Assembly: GCF_027596085.1 (NCBI RefSeq) | Contig: NC_072456.1 | Span: 23,580,218 to 23,644,217, forward strand | DNA from: Anoplopoma fimbria | Taxonomy: Eukaryota > Chordata > Actinopteri > Perciformes > Anoplopomatidae | Length of the DNA stretch: 64,000 nucleotides | Direction of reading: 5' to 3' | Shown here: positions 35,195-46,525 of the stretch, piece by piece | Numbering within the stretch: the first letter of the stretch is position 1 | Layout: each line of letters starts with the position of its first letter | Notes under the pieces: generated by a model | Told to the model about the DNA's origin: nothing | Seen by the model: only the letters and a program-made list of their open reading frames with translations | Databases searched by the model: none | Translations under genes and position numbers: made by a program

Positions 35195-35520
35195 CACTAG
35201 TATAAAAGTCTGACGCAGCTGATCTCAGATCTGCAACTATCGATAATCGGTGGTGAGATGACCAAACTCCAGTCTCTATAACAAGGCATTGTAATAGACT
35301 GATGCCTATGCAGAGACATTTACACATGGGGAAACTACACTTGTTGTATCTGAAATGGTTTATTCCATTTGTATGCATTCCTTTGTATGTATGACAATGT
35401 ACAAAAACGTACTAAAAAGGACTAGAATGTGATGTTGTGCAGCAGGATTGTTTTTGTTTAGCTGTAGGACAGCAAAAAAAGACTGTGAACAAGTTTTAAT
35501 AAAAATGTATTTTTATACTT
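35195..35520 (+). other. rfxank: 3' UTR of rfxank with poly(A) signal
   Basis: AATAAA lies at 35498-35503, followed by a GT-rich stretch (TTTGTGTT at about 35519). The same site reads ATTAAA on the minus strand at 35500-35495 and could end nr2c2ap transcripts. Confidence 0.65.
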
Positions 35521-35842
35521 TGTGTTCCACTGGAATGGCGCTTCAACTCAAAGGCACAGTACAAGTACAGGGAGCATGATTTCAAGTGCTCTTATAATCA
35601 AAAGAAACCCATTAAATCTGTGATTAAAACTCCAAATCTGTGTTTGAGTGTTGAGGAGTGAGATGGCTTCACAGATCCATGAGACCATCCATACCAAAAA
35701 AGGCCACGTTCACATAAGTTCATGGAGGTGGCAGCACAGATGACATGTTTCCCCGAGCGCCACCACACCGTCGTTCATCCTGTACTTTACTCAGGAGTCA
35801 CTTCCTGTCTCACGAGAGGAATAATAATAAAAAGAAAAATGG

Positions 35843-37950
35843 TCATAAGGCTTTTTCTCCCAGGACGTCCAAGGAATATACAATTACCCTCCCAAAAAAG
35901 TCAGCACTATTCTCAAACTTTATTTTTACTTTGTCCACAGCAGGGGCCTCCTGTATGGGAAAGCTGTGGGTGTGGAGTTAAGAACAAGATAAGCACGGCG
36001 ATAATGAAAAGCATGTCCGGTAAAAAATATTTTCTGATACTTATTATAAACCATCTAGAGCGAAAACAGGAACGAATTGCGTTTATAGAGTGACAGGTAC
36101 AACTTGAGCTGCTGTAATAACCCTGGTGACGACCAGCAGGCTGCATTTTAATGTAAATAAAGCAGAATTGCATTTTGTATAACACCAACTTCCTGGTTAA
36201 ACAAGTTGGTCTGATAGAGTGGTTTTGCTCAGTCAAAAGATTATTTTTGACACACATGATATGTGGTTGTAAATTGTGATCAATGCAGTTGAGTTAAATA
36301 GTTGTTAAAGCACCAGTGTGTAAGATTTAGTGACATCTAGTGGTGGAGTTGCAGATTGCAAATCAACTGAACACCCCTCCGCTCACCAAGGCTGTTGGAA
36401 AACTGCGGTGGCCCTCAGTTAAAGTAAAAATGGAAAAAGGCCCTTTGGAGAGCGAGAAATCATTGTAAGCAAACAAAAACACAATGATTCTTAGTTTCAG
36501 GTGATTAAACACTAGTTAAACCATAGTTATGAATAATATATTCTATTTCTGCTGATTGATCCCCCTTAATCCTACACATTCTACCTTTAAATAGAATTTG
36601 TTTAGCTACATTGATTACTGGTAAATAATGATATGTTGTAGAAAATAAAAGGTTTCCAATTTTAAAATGTTACTCCCCTATTTGGCATTAAACAAAAAGA
36701 AAAAAGAAATAATTTCCAGGTTTATCAATCCAATATTTTCTCTAAAATGCTGCACAGTAAGAGTGAAGGATATCTGAAGAGAGTTGTTGTCCTCTGGATA
36801 AAAATGGATGATCTCTGTAAAGGCTCCATCTTTTTGGCAACCTGCGGGAAAGACAAGTGGAAAAATCATTCACCTTATATTCTCACACCTAACGTTGTTT
36901 CTATGACAGAAAAACACTAACATGAGAAGAGGAAGGATAATCACATCAGGAAACAGATTTGTGATGAGGCTTACAAATGGAGAATGTAAGAGTTTTACCG
37001 TCTAGTCTGCATGTTTTTGCTGAGAAGCCCCCCTGGAACTGGACCTTTAACTCAGACACCTTGACCGATTGGGGGAACCCCAGAGACACCCACTGACATT
37101 CACCCTGTCAAAGACACGATTCTGATGACTCGATAGGAGCGCAAACATTCAGGTTCCTGAGGGACGTCTTTGAGTATAATTATCCCTACTCCATAATACA
37201 GCAGAATTTTAAGCAGGGAAGGAAAGATCACTAAAAATAAGAGTTAGTCGGCTATTGTGCATACTAATAAATGTTTCATTTTTGAGCGTGCTGTCTATGT
37301 ACACTAGTCTCCCACAATGCAATGCAGGAAAAAGGAGCAGCAAAATACTAAAACAAATTGTGGATGGTGGTGAAACATTTAGGAACAACTAGTACATTTT
37401 GGAAAAACATTTAAGTGGAGTTTAAGTATAGATTGTATGAGTTTAGTATAAAAACTATTGCATGTTGTTTTCTTGTTATATTTACTGCAAAAACAGAGAA
37501 TTATGAGATTTTTGGAAGACAAGTAAAGAGAGAATTTAAGTACTTGAAATGAACATAAGTACTCTGTAGAATAAGTATACTATGATACTGGGATGCAGCT
37601 GTAGTTTTACCTGGTCTGAGTTCCAGCATGTCTCCTCATTGCAGTCAAACATGTACTTCTTTCCAAACTGCTTCACGTCCCTGTTTAGCACCGAACTCAC
37701 CCTGAAACAAGAGTTAGAAAATTCCCATTTGTCAGTGAACACGTCTGCTAGTTAAAACTGGAGGTTGACATCTTGTTACAGCAGAATAATAATGTCATTT
37801 ACGACTCATTTTGTGTTGTTTTAATGAGAGACAGCCGTTAAAACATGTCAGTTAAATGCATTGGTTATGTCTTAATGAATAAACATCATTTATCTATGGT
37901 TTATATATTTACCTGCTCTGAGTTTCGCTGCAAATCAAAGAGGATGCCAT
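35843..37950 (-). CDS. nr2c2ap: Nuclear receptor 2C2-associated protein (TRA16)
   Basis: Minus-strand exons: 37950-37913 (ATG), 37701-37611, 37104-36999, 36841-36774 and 35965-35843 (TGA). They total 426 nt, or 141 residues, against 139 in human. Conserved blocks: MASSLICSETQSR, VSSVLNRDVKQFGKKYMFD, EETCWNSDQ, ELKVQFQGGFS, FYPEDNNSLQ, SFPIQEAPAVDKVKIKFENS, DFFGRVIVY and LDVLGEK. The protein has a discoidin-like beta-sandwich fold and is reported to repress transactivation by the nuclear receptor TR4 (NR2C2). Introns 1-3 are GT-AG. Intron 4 is AT-AC: FYPEDNNSLQ joins SFPIQ in frame only if splicing uses AT at 36773 and AC at 35966. It is convergent with rfxank, as in human. Confidence 0.94.
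35966..36773 (-). other. nr2c2ap: U12-type AT-AC intron (intron 4 of nr2c2ap)
   Basis: The minus-strand 5' end after the CAG codon is ATATCCTTCA, matching the U12 AT-AC donor ATATCCTT. Near the 3' end TTCTTAAC matches the U12 branch-site consensus TTCCTTRAC, and about 12 nt later the intron ends CCCAC, before exon AGCTTTCCC. There is no GT at the exon end. An AG acceptor two bases later would throw the conserved C-terminus out of frame. The intron is 808 bp and contains a TTAA MITE. Confidence 0.9.
36305..36590. mobile_element. TTAA-flanked MITE inside the AT-AC intron
   Basis: TTAA at 36305-36308 and 36587-36590 flank inverted ends: AGCACCAGTGTGTAAGATT on the left, and AATCCTACACATTCTACCT, its imperfect inverse, on the right. 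The start GTGACATCTAGTGGTGG is typical of a common fish MITE. TTAA targets suggest piggyBac or Kolobok mobilisation. Confidence 0.75.
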
Positions 37951-38120
37951 GTCGATTTTTTTAAAAATTACAATTTGCCGTAAAGCAGTGCGGCCACTCT
38001 GTACTTTTGGTTTTACGACAGTGGCGTAAATGTGCGGCTGTTTCTCTTCCAGCCACTAGATGGAAGTAACGTTCCGTCTAAAGTGTTGAATGCATGCTTT
38101 TTTCTACCCAAACTGAATGT
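37951..38120 (-). promoter_or_regulatory. nr2c2ap: Likely nr2c2ap promoter with CTCF-like motif
   Basis: Sequence directly upstream of the minus-strand ATG. It contains CCACTAGATGGAAG at 38053-38066, which fits the CTCF core CCASYAGRKGG. No TATA box is evident. Binding is not shown by sequence alone. Confidence 0.4.
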
Positions 38121-39559
38121 AAAGTCTTTTCATCTTCATCTAAACTACCAGTCAGCTGCTTGTTATGCATATTTAAAAGCATAAACATTACATTTAATCT
38201 GTGTGTTTGCTGTTTGTAACGTTACCTGCATGTCTGGAGATACTGAGCCTATAACAATAGGTCAGCCGGTCAGCTTTAACGTTTGCACACTTCAAATGAA
38301 GCATAAAGAATAAAAGAGGAAACATACATCTTTAAATGTGTTTGGTTAAATAAAGCTGTGCATGATTTTGCTGATTCACAGCAGATTGGATAATCCCATT
38401 AAAGAACCAATACCAGCATTGCATTTATTATTGAGCATATTACTGTATCTCTCTTTCATATGCAGGGGAAGCAATAACACAGCAGAACAAATATGTGTAT
38501 GTGTGCATGTGTGCGTGGTTTATTGCAGATAGAGAACTCCTGCTGAGGTTTTGTCACAGTGCCCCTCACTGCAGGTAATCAATAGGTCTGAAATACAAAA
38601 CCTGATGAGACCCAGCCTCCGTGAAAATTGCACAGGGGGGCTGGGGATGACTGGATTGGACCCCCTTTACCCCTTCCACAATCTGCACCACACTCACACC
38701 ACAATCCTGGTCCAGACTGCAGGTTTAGTGTTTACAATCCCTTGTCAGGTCTGATTGAGTACTAAATTGTGATTTAAAGTGGCGGTTATATTTGTGCCGT
38801 ATCTGTGAATGGCCGTGATCTATATATCATTGGGAGTTTTGCAGAGTTGTTAATCAGAATCGCTGGCTCAACAATTAATTTGCCAGGTGCTCAGATTTCT
38901 GGCCGGAAGCCATTTTGGACGCCCAGCTGCCAAACATCTCCCTGTGGGCCTCACATGGGTGAATTGTCTGCTGGCGCCATAAAGGTCTCAGGTGTGTTTG
39001 ACCCATGTGGACTGCTAATGAGGCCAAGGTGGGCTGCAAGTGGAGCACAGCATTCATACTAAGAACCCATATTGACTCTCTTTGTGTCCAATAAAGGGAT
39101 AGCTGGAGACCATCACTGATTGGCCAGAAACTAATGGAGACAACAGGAAGTTGTTGCACCAACCCACAAAATATTCTCTCTGCAATTAGAACTGGTGAGC
39201 TAGTGGTCACAACATGGGAAGCATGTACTCAATATGATTGGTGTTCAAGTGGTCAAATAGTGCGAATACAGCTACCAGGCAACGACAATATACGTAATTG
39301 TTGGCGTCTAAAATCAACATTTCCCTCAGACATGTTTTCAAATTACGAAAAAAACACTAAAATCAAAATATATCAACTCATCATCCACCAAATAATGAAC
39401 TTCCATGACCTCGGCCCTTTTTGATAACCTCAATCTCCACTTATGAGGTCATGATTACCAAGAGAGAGGGGCGTTCATATGGAATTCTTCTCGTGAGCAC
39501 TGTAAACATGACCCCATTTGAAGGCAGCAATAGTCCGACTCCACTTGCAGATCAAACAA
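38121..39559. other. Intergenic sequence, no gene found
   Basis: Mixed-composition unique sequence. No exon with flanking splice sites and a recognisable product was seen on either strand. Confidence 0.5.
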
Positions 39560-39652
39560 ATGACAAAGAACGTGCTAGTTAGGGAGCTTTAGTGATGTTG
39601 GTAGGCAGATTTTGTTTCCTTTGGACAGAGCCGGGCTAGCTATGGCCTCCTG

Positions 39653-41345
39653 TTACATTACATTACATTACATTACAGTCATTTAGCAGACGCTTTTATC
39701 CAAAGCGACTTACAGGAAGTGTATTCAACATAGGTATTCAAGAGAACTACTAGTCACCAGAAGTCATAAGTGCATCTCCTTTCTTAAACAAGCATCTTAA
39801 AGCATAAACCAGAGCAAAAGTATAGTGCAGAAGCAAATTACTACGAAAACAATAATTGCAACAGACTAATACGAATATAATAAGTGCTACAAACTACTAC
39901 GAATAGGATAAGTGCAGTAAACGAATACGAATTCAATAAGTGCAGCGAACTGATACGAATACAGTAAGTGCAACAACTAATACGAATGCAATAAGTGCTA
40001 CGAGGAAGGCTCAGGGTAGTACTTCTTTCAGCCTGCGCCTAAAGATGGGCAGTGACTCTGCTGTCCTGACGTCAGTGGGGAGTTCATTCCACCACTGAGG
40101 GGCCAGGACAGAAAAAAGCTGTGACCGGGTGGATCGGCCGCAGGGACCTCTGAGCGACGGGGCAACCAATCGCCCCGAGGCCATGGCCATGGCCTGGAGA
40201 TAGGAAGGAGCTGTTCCTTTCACTGCCCTGTAGGCTAGCACCAGAGTCTTAAACTGGATGCGAGCTCTTACAGGGAGCCAGTGTGTAGAGAACGGAGAAG
40301 GGAAGTTGTGTGGGAGAACTTGGGGCGATTGAACACCAGACGTGCTGCAGCTTTCTGGACGAGCTCCAGAGGTCTGATGGCCGACGCCGGGGCTCCGGCA
40401 AGTAGTGAGTTGCAGTAGTCCAGGCGGGAGATGACCAGAGCCTGGATGAGCACCTGCGCCGTCTCCTCAGTGAGGAAGGGTAGAAAGAGAATAGAAGAGA
40501 AACCGGTCTGAAGTTCTTGACATCAGAGGGGTCAAGTGATGGTTTTTTCAGAAGGGGGGTGACTCTGGCAGTCTTGAAAGCCGAGGGAAAGCATCCCGAG
40601 ACGAGAGATGTGTTGATGAGGTGGGTGAGGAAAGGAAGGAGTTCAGTGGCAATAGACTGAAGAAGAGGGGAGGGGATCGGGTCAAGGGAGCACGTGGTGG
40701 GGCGGTTAGATGTAACAAGGTCGAGGACCTCGTTAGGGGAGAGGGGAGCAAAATAGGGTAAGATGGGGTGTGGAGAGGGAAGGGGGAGCTGAGGGGGAAG
40801 AGCTGTAGAGGGTAGAGAGGGAGAGGGTGGACAGGGAGAGGGGGGCTGAGAGAAGGAGGATCTGATATCGTTTACCTTCTTGTCAAAGAAGTTGGCGAAA
40901 TCATCAGGGAGAAGGGAGGAAGTAGGAGGAGGGGGTGGGGGTTGGAGGAGTGAAGAGAAAGTTTCAAAAAGTTTTTTAGGATTGGAAGCAGAGGTTAGGA
41001 TTTTAGAGCGCTTTAGCAGTAGTTAGAGAGGAGGAAAAAGTGGAAAGGAGAGATTGGAAGTTAAGAAGGTCCTCCGGGAGTTTGCCTGTTCTCCATTTAC
41101 GCTCAGCCGCTCTTAGGCTCCGTCTATCAGTACGCACTGAGTCCCACAGCCATGGGGCAGGAGGAGTTAGGCGTGCAGGCCTGGAGGTGAAGGGACAGAG
41201 GTTGTCCAAAGAGGAGGAAAGGGTGGAGAGGAGAAGATCAGTAGCAGTATCGGGGGATAGGAGAGAGAAGGATTCAGGGTCAGGGAGGGCAGAGGTAACG
41301 GAAGAGGAAAGATCAGCGGGGGAGAGGGAGCGGAGGTGACTACGG
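39653..41345 (-). mobile_element. L2-like LINE, 5'-truncated and lacking the RT core
   Basis: The minus strand ends in TGTAA repeats (39653-39680), preceded by GTCGCTTTGGATAAAAGC and TCTGCTAAATGAC, the conserved L2/V-SINE tail. Coding remnants in order: RSLRAAERKWRTGKLPEDL (about 41.1 kb), a Pro/Ser-rich linker, FPSAFKTARVTPL-type sequence near 40.58 kb, ALVISRLDYCNSLLAG (about 40.44 kb), then LAYRAVKGTAPSYLQAM and LFSVLAPQWWNELPTDV (40.24-40.05 kb). The stretch between 40.50 and 40.46 kb jumps from the start of the RT to after its catalytic motif, so the element is dead. Frameshifts are present. Confidence 0.85.
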
Positions 41346-41395
41346 GTTTCCAGTCTTTATGCTCAGCTAAGCTAATTGGCTCCTGGCTGTAGCTT

Positions 41396-41850
41396 TAAGG
41401 CTGATTTATAGTTGTAAGCTGATTCTACGGAGAGCCTACGCCTAAGTATACGAGTATCCTACTCTGTTGTGAACATTTATACCTGTGTGCTGGTGCGTCT
41501 GCGCTGGTTTGCAATTGCACCGCCATAAAGCTAGTTGCCGCTGGGGTTTCTTTACCACTGTGTTGAGGTCCTTTGTGTACTTCAAACAATGGCGCCTGAA
41601 ACTGAGCAGATCATGTCGGAGTTGAAGCTAATGAATGTTAAGAAGGAGGGTGAATTTTTGATGACATAGACAAGAAATCTGGTCCATGTCCACTGAGAAG
41701 AACGAGCAGCCGGAAATGAGTAGGAGGACAATGTGATGCAACTAAGCGGACCAATCACAGCTGTTGCGGTCTGTGTCACCGCGAGGTGTAGTTACATTTC
41801 TGGATAGGTTTATGTAAGGCATTCAGCGCAAGGTTTGCATCTCGCAAAAG
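41396..41850. mobile_element. Non-autonomous DNA element beginning GGCTGATTTATAG
   Basis: Starts AAGGCTGATTTATAGTTG and contains GAGAGCCTACGCCTAAG, words common to a family of fish non-autonomous elements that I would tentatively place near PIF/Harbinger. It interrupts family A between AGCTTT and the AACAGACATGA block. No transposase. Exact ends are uncertain. Confidence 0.5.
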
Positions 41851-41957
41851 TATATATATTTAACAGACATGACGGTGGTATTGATCTTCTCACCTAACCC
41901 TCGGACAGAAAGCAAAAGAAAACATATTTCACAAAATGGCAAACTATTCCTTTAACT

Positions 41958-44900
41958 TGGGCCTTGTCCACCCTCACACAGGATTTTAAACAGCATTTTT
42001 TTAGTATTTTGTAAAAAATAAATAAATAAATCACACCATAACAAGATAAAGCTCCTTTTACAAAAATACATGTGTACATGTGGACAGGGCCCTCATGGTG
42101 GGCTCATTGTCGTCACCACTGTTTTGAATAATTTATTATACATATACATGAATAGCTTTGTGCTTTTGTGTCTCCTTTCAAACATTTCTTGTCAACTTTG
42201 TCACAATGAAACATGTCTGTCCTTTCCTGCTTGCTGAGCTTTTTAGAGGATTATCTTCACCTCTGCCACTGATACGGTTTAAATCCATGTGTTCCCTCAG
42301 CCGCTTTTGTCACTTTTTCACCACAGCGGTTGCTCTCTTGTGTTTTTTGTCACCTCTGTGCTCGGGGGTTTTGTCCCATGAGGCATTGGATTAGTGGTTG
42401 GTAAACTTAACTTTGGGCTTAACCCCAGATGGCTTTTTTGATCTCGCTGCACTGGCTCAATTTCCACGCTGTGCATATCACCATGGCAACTTAAGTTGCA
42501 CACGTGACCTGCAGGCAATCAGGTACAAAGGATGTAAAAGTCTGAGTCCTCATCGTTCAACATTGAGAAAACGCTATTTTTAGAGGTTTCAATCAATTAG
42601 GACACACTGCTCTTTTTAAATGAAACCTCTTTACCTTTCCTTGAGTCTTTGCAGCAGTTTCTCAAGGGCAGCATCCCCCTCACCTGTTACCAAGAGCCTC
42701 TTCCAAATGACAAAAGCTATTTATTAATTATCCATAAAACGTAATGTCGTTTACTTTCCCCACGAGTTATAATGGCAACAGATTGCTCTAGTTAATGGAG
42801 CTTCGGGAGAGCATGAGGCTGTCTGTGTGAGCTGAAAAACTTTTCATGGCCTCAAAGTGACAATTAGATATTGTTTCACTGAAAAGTATGCACATTGAAC
42901 CTGGATGACGGAGCAGTTAGAGACATCAGAAAAATGTGTCTATTCAGGTCAGGTCCTATTGTGCGAGCCGTCCTTTTGTGGGTGAGCTTTCTTGGCTTAG
43001 CACTGCCAAGGCCTTGTACATAATTCTGTGTTACGTGATGGAAACGATAAGCATTTAGGCTAAGCTATGCAGTTTGCCTCACAGGCCCTTGCAGAAGAAT
43101 CAAGGTCACTCTTGACAGATATATTGCTAATTTTTTATTCATAATAATAGTGTCTTCTTCTTGAGAGAAGTGCATCAGGGCTAAAAATCAATTTGTTTCA
43201 CACTTTACCCTCGCTGGCAAACAAAAGCGTTTATTGTTCACAGATACCTGAAGAGAAGCAATGTCAGTCGCAGTGAATAGAGATGATGGAGATAAACATC
43301 CGTAGCCTTGTGTCCTCTGAAACGGGTGCATGGGTGGGGGGGGGCTGTATGGAGGAGTAAATAAGCAGATGCTTCAGGAGGAAAAAGGAGTCACTGTGGT
43401 CTATTGCAGAGTTTATGAGCTGTGGGCACTTGTGCCGATTGTCTTAATGAGTTGGGTGATTAATGCCTGCGATGCTGTCAGCGGAGGGACACGGCTTTCT
43501 GGCTGGGGCCGCACCACAGCTCACTGATCTGTCTCCCTTTGGTCCAAGAGACAAGCTGACTGTTACTTTACTGGAACATTTTATTTTCGTAGTTTAGTTT
43601 GATTACAGAGAAGTTCGCCTGAGAAAGATGAAACTTTTTGAGAACTTTTTTCAGTTGGTGTGAAAATAGTAGGTCTAGTCACTGGTGTCGAGCCTCTTTA
43701 CAACAAAGATCTTGAACTTGTTGGAAGTTGTACCTGCTAGATTTCTCATTTAGCTGTAGTTAATGATTTAACACAGACTCTCAACCGCCTTAGGCCACAG
43801 ACAGCATCTTCTCCAAACCGGGTAGAGAACGTCGGAAAATTAGAATGACACGACACCCGCTTAGTGCTCGTAAATCATTTCGTTTAGGAAGACAACATTT
43901 TGGCGTTCTTTGGGGTCTGACTAATTTCAATAAAGGCAGTAAATGGGCAGAAACGCGAGGCACATCTGTCGACTGCTGCAGCAAACCAACACTGGATCTT
44001 GAGCCGCGGTGCCCGTTTCCTGGCAGAGCTCCTCGCTCATCTGCACATCAAAATGCTCCAGTTTGAGCGAGCTTCCTCTAATTAAATCGCTAAAAAGCAG
44101 AGCATGATGCACAATATGCTCCGCTGCCTTCATAACGAAGCTCAATCACACGTTATTTATTCACTGGCGATGAGGGGAGCGTCGGATCTGATTGGCTGTC
44201 CGTTGTTCTGTTTGTGTGAGTTCTCTCTCCTCTTGATTATTGTGTGTTTTTTCCCCCTCCCAGGCGGTGTAAAGGTGGACATGCATGGTTTCACAGCCTT
44301 AAATTACTGAGAGATTGATGGACGACTGCAGCATAATGGAATCTCTGGGATTACTTAGCGTTCTCTCCAAGAGGTTGGACACACTTTGCTGGCGGAATCA
44401 CACAGAGAATATATATTTTGTATACGAGCAAAATAATGTCACAAGCAAATATGGGCCGTGAGTTTCAAATATTGGTTTCAATTATTCAGAACTTGTTTAC
44501 AAAGGCGTGATATAGAAACACAATACTTGCACTGCCGGAAGGAAGTAAGCTACATTGCAGGTGTATGCCCACTGCTATATCATATAGCTGAACACAGCAT
44601 GTAAGAACTGCAATTCCTTTTGTTCCCCCGGGGGCTTTGCATCCCGGACTATGCGCAGCGGCCGCGATGGGGCAGGATTCATGAAGTGTGGCCGCCTCTG
44701 CTTCACGGCCGAGCAGTCAGAATCCCCCGCTCGCTCCTGATGTGGTTGGAGGGCCCGGAGGACATGCCCCTTCTCAGCCTGCAGACTCAGGCCTCTGATG
44801 AACTGAGCAAGGGAAATGGTCCCTTTGGTAATGACTGGAGCACGAGCAGGGGGGCTCACAGGAGGATCCAAGAGAGGCCAAAGCGTATCGGGTTTGTTTT

Positions 44901-45422
44901 TTATGGCGAGGTAACGGGGATTTGTCATGAGGAGTAGCGAGGGGGGATCTCATGGTTGAGTTGAATTCCTCTTCAGGTTCAGGGTATCAGACTAGAACAA
45001 CAACAGAGAAATTAGTTGGATTGGCAAACCTGTGAAAATTGTTGTTGGATCTTTTTTGCAATTACACACTCTTTTTTGCATTTAAGACATATTCTTTGAG
45101 GCCTTACACATTGTCGTTTTCACCTCTCCTCAGCTCTAGCGGTCCGGACGAGGATGAAGACTAATCCTCGTACTTTGTATTCCGGCGGGGCTCGCCCAGC
45201 GGCATGCTCGACCCCTCCTCCCATCCTCTTAATCGCCTTGTCTCACTTTATTCGCAGCAACACACCTTGTGAACATGAGCAGCCGAGCATCATAGCGGCA
45301 CATCACAGACCCTCCTCCCCACTGTTCTCTCAAGGTAAGAAGAGGCAACGCACTACATCCTCAGAGATCACTCAACACCTTTAGTCAGCTGTTGTTTTCC
45401 ATGCCAGACTGGATCATTGGTT
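41958..45422. other. Intergenic sequence, no gene found; possible conserved noncoding blocks
   Basis: Mostly unique DNA. The part at 43.8-44.95 kb is less AT-rich, and has open frames on both strands (for example 44620-44937) that show no splice signals or recognised protein. It could contain regulatory elements; nothing in the sequence proves it. Confidence 0.35.
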
Positions 45423-45930
45423 TTAAAGTGGCCCTATTATGCTTTTCCACTTTTTCCCTCTTCTTTATTGTGTTATATATATGTTTGTACATGTGAAAGG
45501 TCCGTAGAGTGTAAAACCTGAAGTCCACGCCTAAAAGGAGTTACCCTCCCCCTCAGAAGCTCCTGAGCTCCTGAAACGGCTCCATTGAATTATCTCCTTC
45601 ACTTCTGTAACTTTATGAGGTCACAATGTTACAGAAGGTACGTAAAACTCCTTCCGGCTAGTTTGGCCCTCAAATAACAAAAGAGAGAGACGGAGCTCCA
45701 ATCACAACAGAGCGGGCTAGCTGACCAATCAGAGCAGACTTTGCTTTCTGGAGGGAGGAGCAAGTGCTACAACGGAGCGTTTCAGAGAGATGGTGAGAAG
45801 AGGTGCTGCAGGACAGCCAGGGTGAGAAAAACAAGGAGGATTATGAGCATTAACGCATGTAAACATGTTGTAACTGTAACCTGAGATAAAAAATATGCAC
45901 CCGGAAAATAACATAATAGGGCCTGGTTAA
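45423..45930 (+). mobile_element. TTAA-flanked MITE (family B), copy 1
   Basis: TTAA at 45423-45426 and 45927-45930. Ends are AGTGGCCCTATTATGC and, inverted, CCAGGCCCTATTATG. The 500-bp body contains AGGAGTTACCCTCCCCCTC, a CCAATCA box and GAGCATTAACGCATGTAAAC. A second copy in inverse orientation lies at 56.2 kb. piggyBac- or Kolobok-type by its TTAA target. Confidence 0.85.
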
Positions 45931-46453
45931 GAGGGGGCTGGAAATGGTATTTTGATTTCCTATATATTTGATGTCCGATTTAACTACAAAATTCAGATCC
46001 CTTTAACTTTATTTACCAGCTGATTATAAATCAGGTTTACCACCACGAGAAGCTGAATCAGACTGTTAACAGTCTCCACTTGCACCATTAGTGAGAATGT
46101 ACAATTCACTTGTCCTAGCAACGAGCTGACGTACATGCTTTTAATTATTCACTCAATTTCCGCCAAAAAGCTTTCTCCCTCTCAAGATTCTGTTTTCTGT
46201 GGATGGAACTGTCACAGGAAGACAAATTAAAATGTGTGTCTGTGTGAGAGAGAGAGAGCGAGAGAAAAAAAAACAGCCTTACAACAAAATAAATTGGAAA
46301 AGCTGTTGCCAACTACTGTAAACCCCTGAGGTTGAGTGTCTTTAGCAGCAGAATAAATAGTAGTCGCTCCCTTCATAACAGGGGGAAATAATACTGGTTT
46401 GTTTTGGTTATTTTACTGTAAAAATGCCAAAATAATGCTGTATGATAACCCCC

Positions 46454-46456
<3 letters not shown>

Positions 46457-46524
<68 letters not shown>
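46457..46524. repeat. (CA)n microsatellite
   Basis: About 34 uninterrupted CA units. Confidence 0.95.

Positions 46525-46525
<1 letters not shown>

Larger units (their letters stand above)
39560..41957. mobile_element. Family A MITE split by two later insertions
   Basis: Pieces in order: 39560-39650 (GAGCTTTAGTGATGTTGG to GAGCCGGGCTAGCTATGG), 41346-41395 (TTTCCAGTCTTTATGCTC to GGCTGTAGCTTT) and about 41850-41957 (AACAGACATGACGGTGGTA to AACTATTCCTTTAAC). Joined, these follow the order of the same repeat at 1.0-1.35 kb read in reverse. The gaps hold an L2-like LINE and a second DNA element. Confidence 0.7.

Noticed and set aside
35958..35965. AG acceptor (CACAG) for nr2c2ap intron 4
   Set aside because: It would shift the frame and destroy the conserved SFPIQ to LGEK sequence; the AC acceptor two bases earlier keeps it.
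36678..36773. Reading nr2c2ap exon 4 straight on to a stop, giving an extra tail of about 30 residues
   Set aside because: The tail is unlike any NR2C2AP C-terminus, while AT-AC splicing to 35965 restores the conserved end exactly.
44575..44937. Overlapping open frames of 105 and 117 codons on both strands
   Set aside because: Neither has splice signals or a recognised product; kept only as a possible noncoding block.
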